The notes beneath the pieces were generated by a model. It was given only the letters and a program-made list of their open reading frames with translations, made no database searches and was not told where the DNA came from. 64,000 nt of DNA from Schaedlerella arabinosiphila (GTDB lineage Bacteria; Bacillota; Clostridia; Lachnospirales; Lachnospiraceae). The DNA lies in the NCBI RefSeq assembly GCF_003885045.1, contig NZ_RHJS01000002.1, positions 5,201,302 to 5,265,301 of the forward strand. The letters run 5' to 3'. This document shows positions 59,927 through 64,000 of the stretch, piece after piece; the first letter of the stretch is position 1; each line of letters starts with the position of its first letter. The position numbers were made by a program, and so were the translations under genes.

Positions 59927-60022
59927 AAGAACCTCCCATGCTGTTTTTGTTCTTATTATACTTTCTTTTTTCAGAAAGCGCCATACATAATTTTCGGAAA
60001 TTGAGCTGTTGTTACAACTGTG

Positions 60023-60059
60023 GTTACAGTTCACGGCCTAACCGGCCGCGAACTGTAAC
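60023..60059. repeat. Collapsed copy of the MITE-like repeat
   Basis: GTTACAGTTCACGGCC, a 5-nt loop, GGCCGCGAACTGTAAC: a 16-bp stem with one mismatch. The outer bases resemble the terminal repeats of the 27682-27880 element, without its interior. Confidence 0.6.
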
Positions 60060-60258
60060 ACGTTTTCAACAGATCCTGTATTTTTTAACATTGGGGGTTG
60101 CCTGCCGGGCTATGATATGCTATCATTTGCAGGAAGAATTCAAAAAGATATTCATCTTTTTTGTTCTTGCCGGTGTATCACCGGATTACTCAATAACAGT
60201 TTTTTTACAAAGCAGGCTTTTGGGTTGTGCCGTGGATTTCAAGGAGGATTTTAGACGG

Positions 60259-60528
60259 ATGGCGAAGGAGAGCATATTTTTGGAGGAGGCATATGAGACG
60301 CTGCAGAGACTGAGTGCGGACGATATCAAACGTCTGGAATACGAAGCGCGGGAGAAGGCTCTGCGGGATCATAATTCCTTTGTCGGCAGCGCAAGAAGGC
60401 AGGGGGAGAGGAATGGGATCGAATTAGCTAAGAAAGTCTTTAAGCTGCAAGCCCAGGGAAAGACGGAGGAGGAGATCGCGTCAGAATGCAGAATGGATGT
60501 TGAAAAGGTGCGGGAAATCCTGGAATAA
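60259..60528 (+). pseudogene. C-terminal remnant of an Rpn/PD-(D/E)XK transposase-like nuclease
   Basis: About 89 residues match the C-terminal end of the Rpn family (recombination-promoting nuclease/putative transposase): FLEEAYETLQRLSADDIKRL, YEAREKALRDHNSFVGSA, then GIELAKKVFKLQAQGKTEEE ending in a small HTH-like EIASECRMDVEKVREILE. The nuclease domain, normally ~200 residues upstream, is missing. AAGGAGG precedes the ATG at 60259, but at 12 bases. The open frame extends to 59938 without similarity. Probably a decayed mobile-type gene. Confidence 0.7.
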
Positions 60529-60610
60529 ATAAGCGCGGCAGTTTCCGGTTTGCTTCGGATGCGGAACTTCTGCCCGGCGGACGGGGCTGCGGTCCGCCGG
60601 GCAGTACAGA

Positions 60611-61531
60611 TTACATATTTTCAAGATATTCTTCCAGGCAAAGTCCCTGCTCATACATCTCGGCAGCGGCTTCCTTCCCTACATAACGATAATGCCATAC
60701 CTCTTCCGACACCCCGGTAATGTCCGTTTTATTTCCGGGGTATCGAAAAATAAAACCGTATTTGTAGCTGTTTTCCTGGAGCCACAGATAAACATCATAG
60801 GTGGCTCCGTTAATATCTACCGCAAAACCGAGCTGATGTTCGCTGTATCCCGGTACGGCCACCCATTGCTCTGCTAATTCTGTTGCTTCGCTTTCAGAGT
60901 ATCCTTCTTTTTCATATTCCCGGATTTTGTCGTCATAAAGCTTCTGCTGCACTTTTGCTGTGCGGTAACCGGATACCACGCTCGGCAATTCCCCCCAGTT
61001 TCCTTCCCTGGCATCCTCCAGCATCTGCATCAATGAATCATAAATGCGCGCATCTACAGATTCTCCGCCAGGTACTTTTACCAGATCCGGCTCATAATCC
61101 TGAGGAATGGGAGTCTGTTTGTTTACTAAAGTCAGGTACCAGGCGGTATCTCTGCCGGAAGCCTGCGAACTGTTTCCCTGTATAGCAGATTTCTGGGCGG
61201 CAGAATCCTGGATAGAGGAATCTGTTGCGGAAGTCCCCTGCATGGAGGAATCCGGTGCGGAATCCCCCTGTATGGCAGAAGCTCCCTGCCCCGTTTGGTT
61301 TACCTGGTTCCCGTCTGCAGACGTATGCTTTGCAAAGGAAAGGGACGGGGCGTTGGAAGGATTTCCGCTTTTAAGGCTTGCCTTCCAGAAAAATCCCAAA
61401 ATCACAATGGAACCCAAACACAGAAAAAGCAAGGCGGTCAGGCCGGCGATCTTCATTTTCTCCGCTCGTTTTTGCCTCCTGGCCAGATACACTTGTTTCT
61501 TAAATTCCCGCGGGATATATTTTTTACTCAT
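60611..61531 (-). CDS. vanY: D-alanyl-D-alanine carboxypeptidase (VanY, M15B)
   Basis: Removes the terminal D-Ala from peptidoglycan stem peptides outside the membrane. The 306-residue protein has an N-terminal anchor (TM about 28-49) and a low-complexity Ser/Gln linker with repeated SAIQG/SSIQ units (~75-125). The M15 domain has SGYRTAKVQ, PGYSEHQLGFAVDI (Zn-binding SxHxxGxAxD) and EEVWHYRY (catalytic Glu, Zn His). AAAGGAG is eight bases before ATG 61531. It lies 130 bp after vanS on the same strand. No vanHAX, vanG or vanT gene is present. Confidence 0.9.
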   Translation of the reverse strand: MSKKYIPREFKKQVYLARRQKRAEKMKIAGLTALLFLCLGSIVILGFFWKASLKSGNPSNAPSLSFAKHTSADGNQVNQTGQGASAIQGDSAPDSSMQGTSATDSSIQDSAAQKSAIQGNSSQASGRDTAWYLTLVNKQTPIPQDYEPDLVKVPGGESVDARIYDSLMQMLEDAREGNWGELPSVVSGYRTAKVQQKLYDDKIREYEKEGYSESEATELAEQWVAVPGYSEHQLGFAVDINGATYDVYLWLQENSYKYGFIFRYPGNKTDITGVSEEVWHYRYVGKEAAAEMYEQGLCLEEYLENM

Positions 61532-61560
61532 AATAAAAGCTCCTTTCATTTTGTAAAATC

Positions 61561-61599
61561 ATGCCTTTGTTTCATATCCATTATACGAAACAAAGGCAT
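61561..61599 (-). promoter_or_regulatory. Perfect 13-bp hairpin between vanS and vanY
   Basis: ATGCCTTTGTTTC, a 13-nt loop, GAAACAAAGGCAT. On the minus strand it is followed by GATTTTAC and then the vanY ribosome site. It may attenuate or stabilise the distal part of the operon transcript. Confidence 0.6.
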
Positions 61600-61661
61600 T
61601 GGGAACTTTAATATGAGATTGTTTAATTCCTAAGAAAATCCTAATGAGGTTTGTATTTTTG

Positions 61662-62789
61662 TTAAACCATTTTGGGCAGGCGGACGGTAATGGTAATCGT
61701 GTCGTGTTCGCTGCAGGCATCGATGGAGCCGCCGTGCAGAAGGATGATTTCCTTCGCGATGGCCAGCCCAAGGCCGGTGCCGCCGGTATCGGAGATGCGG
61801 GCTTTGTCCAGACGGTAAAATTTGTCAAAGAGTGAAGATAAGTTTTCCTTAGAAATGTGATTTCCTTTATTTCGAAAGGAGATGACAACCTGCTCCTTTG
61901 TCTCCGCGGCGGAAATCGTGATTTCTGTGTCAGCATAGCTGTATGCGGCCGCATTTCTCAAAATATTTCCGAAAACCCGTACTAATTTATCCGGGTCGGC
62001 GCAGACGGTCAGATCTTCATCGGCGTCCAGAACGACGGAATTGCCCCGGAGCGCGAAGACCGGGGAAAGCTCGTCGGATAACTGGACAAGCAGGTAGTAA
62101 AGGTCAACGGGTTCTTTTGACAGACGGATCTGTCCGGAATTATACCGGGTGATTTCAAAAAACTCATTGATCATCGATTCCAGCCGATACGCCTTATCCA
62201 GTGTGATGTGAATGCTTTTGGCGCGTTTGGCGGCAGGCATGTCCGGTTCCTCATCTAAAAGGTTCAGATAACCGATCACAGATGTAAGGGGGGTGCGTAT
62301 GTCATGGGCAAGGTACATGACCAGCTCATCCTTTCGCTGTTCTGCAAGCGCGGTCTCCTGCTTCTGCCTTTTCAGCGTATTCTTTACGGCGTTTAGCTTT
62401 AATTCGAAAGGAAGCATTTCCGCCGATAAACGAACCTGCTTTGTATCTTCTGCAAGAAGGGCGTCGATCCCCTGGTTGACCTCGTTGAAATACCGGGTGA
62501 TCCACCGGAATAAACGCCAGAGCAGTACAATAAAAACAAGCAGGATTGCCGCCCCGAAAAATATTTCTTTGTAGCCTCTGAAATAATTGTGATAGACCAG
62601 GAAAGCCTGTTCGTGCGGGTAATGCAGAAAACGTACCAATATCCAGACTACCAGATTGCCGCCCCGCTGTTTCCACAGGAACAGGTACAGCAGGATGACG
62701 GCGGCGACAGATAGAACGGCGTTGGTGCAGAAACGCAGCATGACTTTTTTTTGAAATTCTGAGTATTCGGCTTTTTGGTTATCCTTCAA
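61662..62789 (-). CDS. vanS: VanS-type sensor histidine kinase
   Basis: A 375-residue kinase with two transmembrane segments (about 20-42 and 75-95), a short extracytoplasmic loop and a HAMP-like linker. The dimerisation domain is YLAHDIRTPLTSVIGYLNLL (phospho-acceptor His ~164). The ATPase domain has NILRNAAAYS, KFYRLDKARISDTGGTGLGLAI. Much of the sequence runs parallel to VanS of vancomycin-resistant enterococci. Its ATG overlaps vanR by 11 bp. It presumably senses cell-wall stress; the ligand is unknown. Confidence 0.9.
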   Translation of the reverse strand: MKDNQKAEYSEFQKKVMLRFCTNAVLSVAAVILLYLFLWKQRGGNLVVWILVRFLHYPHEQAFLVYHNYFRGYKEIFFGAAILLVFIVLLWRLFRWITRYFNEVNQGIDALLAEDTKQVRLSAEMLPFELKLNAVKNTLKRQKQETALAEQRKDELVMYLAHDIRTPLTSVIGYLNLLDEEPDMPAAKRAKSIHITLDKAYRLESMINEFFEITRYNSGQIRLSKEPVDLYYLLVQLSDELSPVFALRGNSVVLDADEDLTVCADPDKLVRVFGNILRNAAAYSYADTEITISAAETKEQVVISFRNKGNHISKENLSSLFDKFYRLDKARISDTGGTGLGLAIAKEIILLHGGSIDACSEHDTITITVRLPKMV

Positions 62790-63477
62790 TTTTGTACCCC
62801 ACTCCCCATATTGTTTTTATATATTTCGGCTGGCTTAAGGTGTCGTTCATTTTTTCACGCAGGTGACGGATATGAACGGTGATTGTGTTGTTTGATTTGC
62901 TGTAATATTCGTCCTTCCAGATCTTGTGGAACAATTCCTCCGCACTGATCACCCGCCCCTTATTTTCCAGAAGAATGCGCAGAATGGAAAATTCCGTAGG
63001 GGTCAATGTAAGAGGCTTCTCATTTAAAAAGCATTCATAGGTGCTCAGCTTCATGGTCAAACCGGAATGGGTGAGCAGATCCTGTTCGTCTTCCGAATGA
63101 GCGGGGTTGTATTTTTTGTACCGGCGAAGCTGGGATTTTACCCTCGCGACCAGCTCCAGCGGACGAAATGGTTTCGTAATATAGTCATCCGCTCCGAGCG
63201 TAAGACCTTTGATCTGATCCAGTTCTCCGTCTTTGGCCGTCAGCATGATGATCGGATAAGTATGCTTTGCCCGGATCTTCTGACACAGTGTAAATCCGTC
63301 GATCTCCGGAAGCATGATATCCAAAATTGCCAGATCCAGTTCGGTGGTGTTTATACATTCAAGCGCTTCCTTTGAAGAGTAAAATTTAAAAACAGTGTAG
63401 TCCTCGTTGTTCAAATAAAGTTCGATCAGATCTGCAATCTCAACCTCGTCGTCAACGATCAGTATTTTGTCAGACAT
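62779..63477 (-). CDS. vanR: VanR-type OmpR/PhoB-family response regulator
   Basis: A 232-residue regulator very like enterococcal VanR along its full length. The receiver domain has MSDKILIVDDEVEIADL, Asp in LAILDIMLPE (~53) and DDYITKPFRPLEL (Lys ~102). The C-terminal winged helix has LTPTEFSILRILLENKG, SNNTITVHIRHLREKMND and IWGVGYKIEG. AAAGGAG precedes the ATG. It forms an operon with vanS (11-bp overlap) and vanY. An AGAAATTTCT dyad upstream is a possible binding site. Confidence 0.92.
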   Translation of the reverse strand: MSDKILIVDDEVEIADLIELYLNNEDYTVFKFYSSKEALECINTTELDLAILDIMLPEIDGFTLCQKIRAKHTYPIIMLTAKDGELDQIKGLTLGADDYITKPFRPLELVARVKSQLRRYKKYNPAHSEDEQDLLTHSGLTMKLSTYECFLNEKPLTLTPTEFSILRILLENKGRVISAEELFHKIWKDEYYSKSNNTITVHIRHLREKMNDTLSQPKYIKTIWGVGYKIEG

Positions 63478-63530
63478 GAGATGCCGCTCCTTTCCGCAGG
63501 GGATTTTTTTACTGTGTATCAGCGCAATTC

Positions 63531-63536
63531 ATTATA
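63531..63536 (-). promoter_or_regulatory. -10 element of the vanRSY operon
   Basis: TATAAT on the minus strand, 54 bp before the vanR start, without a recognisable -35 at 17 bp. This is typical of activator-dependent promoters. Confidence 0.5.
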
Positions 63537-63583
63537 ACATACAAAAGAGGGTTTTTTATTATTTTTTTAGTGAGAAGATATTA

Positions 63584-63593
63584 AGAAATTTCT
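63584..63593. promoter_or_regulatory. Possible VanR-binding dyad
   Basis: AGAAATTTCT, a perfect 10-bp palindrome within TTAAGAAATTTCTAA, about 55 bp upstream of the vanR -10 element. Confidence 0.35.
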
Positions 63594-63708
63594 AAATTAG
63601 TAAGTATGTTTCATGCCCGCTCCTTTTGCTCATGTGAGATAAAGTAGTAAAAGAAGCATAAAAAATTTTGCCGTTCCCTATCCGGCTGACTGCCGGACGG
63701 GTCGGGCT

Positions 63709-63853
63709 TTAGTCGGGTAACTCTACCTTGCCGACAAAAGAGTAATAGATTTCGATTTCCTGTCTGCGGAGCTTCCCCGGCGTTTCCCGTTAAGAGCTTC
63801 CGATTCGTGGATTACGATTTTCTCCACAAACTCCCGCAACAGGGCAGGGGTGA
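63709..63853 (-). pseudogene. C-terminal tail of a large serine recombinase, frameshifted
   Basis: Read on the minus strand it encodes LTPALLREFVEKIVIHESEA, LNGKR, then after a break RQEIEIYYSFVGKVELPD and stop. This is the typical end of TndX/DUF4368-type large serine recombinases. Removing 14 bases (CGGGGAAGCTCCGC, about 63766-63779) restores one continuous frame. Upstream of LTPALL the match ends abruptly at a stop codon, so the catalytic part is lost. It marks an old integrative or conjugative element boundary. Confidence 0.75.
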
Positions 63854-63894
63854 GTTACCAAAAGGATTTTACATAATTTAGAGATAAGCCACCG

Positions 63895-64000
63895 TTACAT
63901 ATCTTTAGCTTTCATCTTGTTTATTTCTGCTTGCTGCAATTTCTTGTATTTATCCCTGCCTGTTCCCCAATCTCCAAAAAACAGTGTATTCACTACTACG
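63895..64000 (-). CDS. Partial CDS at the right edge (C-terminus only)
   Basis: The last ~34 codons of a gene running in from beyond the window: VVVNTLFFGDWGTGRDKYKK, then LQQAEINKMKAKDM and TAA. I do not recognise the protein. The W-G-x-G-x(4)-K-x-x-L pattern faintly recalls small wall-binding repeats, but the stretch is too short to assign. It lies beside the recombinase remnant and may belong to the same mobile element. Confidence 0.45.
   Translation of the reverse strand, partial: VVVNTLFFGDWGTGRDKYKKLQQAEINKMKAKDM

Noticed and set aside
60611..63477. Vancomycin resistance operon
   Set aside because: Only vanR, vanS and vanY are present. The ligase and precursor-modifying genes that give resistance are absent from the window.

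Overview
The window looks like chromosome of a gut-type clostridium, most likely Lachnospiraceae. This is inferred from strong AAAGGAGG-type ribosome sites, an [FeFe]-hydrogenase, a high-molecular-weight rubredoxin, a YesM/YesN-type sugar operon, GH31/GH95 glycosidases and DUF4869/DUF4038-type clostridial families. Most genes have moderate-to-high GC. AT-rich islands carry the likely acquired functions: restriction-modification at 1.5-4.3 kb, AAA ATPase plus DUF4276 at 18.7-20.8 kb, and Fic toxin-antitoxin at 41.6-42.6 kb. I saw no rRNA, tRNA or CRISPR array.

Layout. 0-1.5 kb: a YiaK-type reductase behind LacI-type operators, with a 21-bp tandem repeat at the left edge. 1.5-4.3 kb: Vsr, a 36-aa ORF, an XRE regulator, a C5 methyltransferase and a PmeII-like endonuclease. 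4.4-8.0 kb: an [FeFe]-hydrogenase and a NuoF/GltD-like flavoprotein. 8.2-11.4 kb: a damaged stretch with a truncated SDR gene, a LacI regulator and two broken AAA-ATPase/DUF1703 genes. 11.6-16.3 kb: a LacI regulator, a GPH symporter, an apiosidase-like glycosidase and the decayed remnant of its duplicate. 16.3-20.8 kb: a DUF4869-like protein, an ECF sigma with its probable anti-sigma, and the AAA/DUF4276 pair. 20.9-23.6 kb: TetR, a response-regulator diguanylate cyclase and a PilZ protein. 23.7-28.8 kb: agmatine deiminase, an APC permease and a DUF362 protein, with a divergent LuxR regulator. 28.9-31.2 kb: an acetylesterase and a rubredoxin-flavin reductase.

31.3-41.4 kb is the most coherent system. 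A glutaredoxin-like protein, a cystine/dicarboxylate-type symporter and a MalY-type C-S lyase face a CoA-disulfide-reductase/rhodanese, a sigma-54 activator, a cysteine-desulfidase-family protein and RpoN itself. I find three textbook -24/-12 promoters here and a shared upstream motif, so this reads as a self-contained sigma-54 regulon for thiol or cysteine catabolism. It resembles the CdsR/CdsB system of Clostridioides difficile.

41.6-44.6 kb: VbhA/Fic, then a GGDEF protein flanked by two paralogous ~60-aa proteins. 44.7-59.3 kb: a two-component system with a 36-aa membrane peptide, then an ABC sugar importer, a fucose-isomerase-like protein, a class V aminotransferase, GH31 and GH95. Together these suggest uptake and breakdown of a fucosylated oligosaccharide. 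59.4-64 kb: an integrase-like domain protein, an Rpn remnant, a vanR-vanS-vanY cluster without the vancomycin ligase genes, and the broken tail of a large serine recombinase at the right edge. Two families of intergenic repeats, one REP-like and one MITE-like, are scattered through the window.
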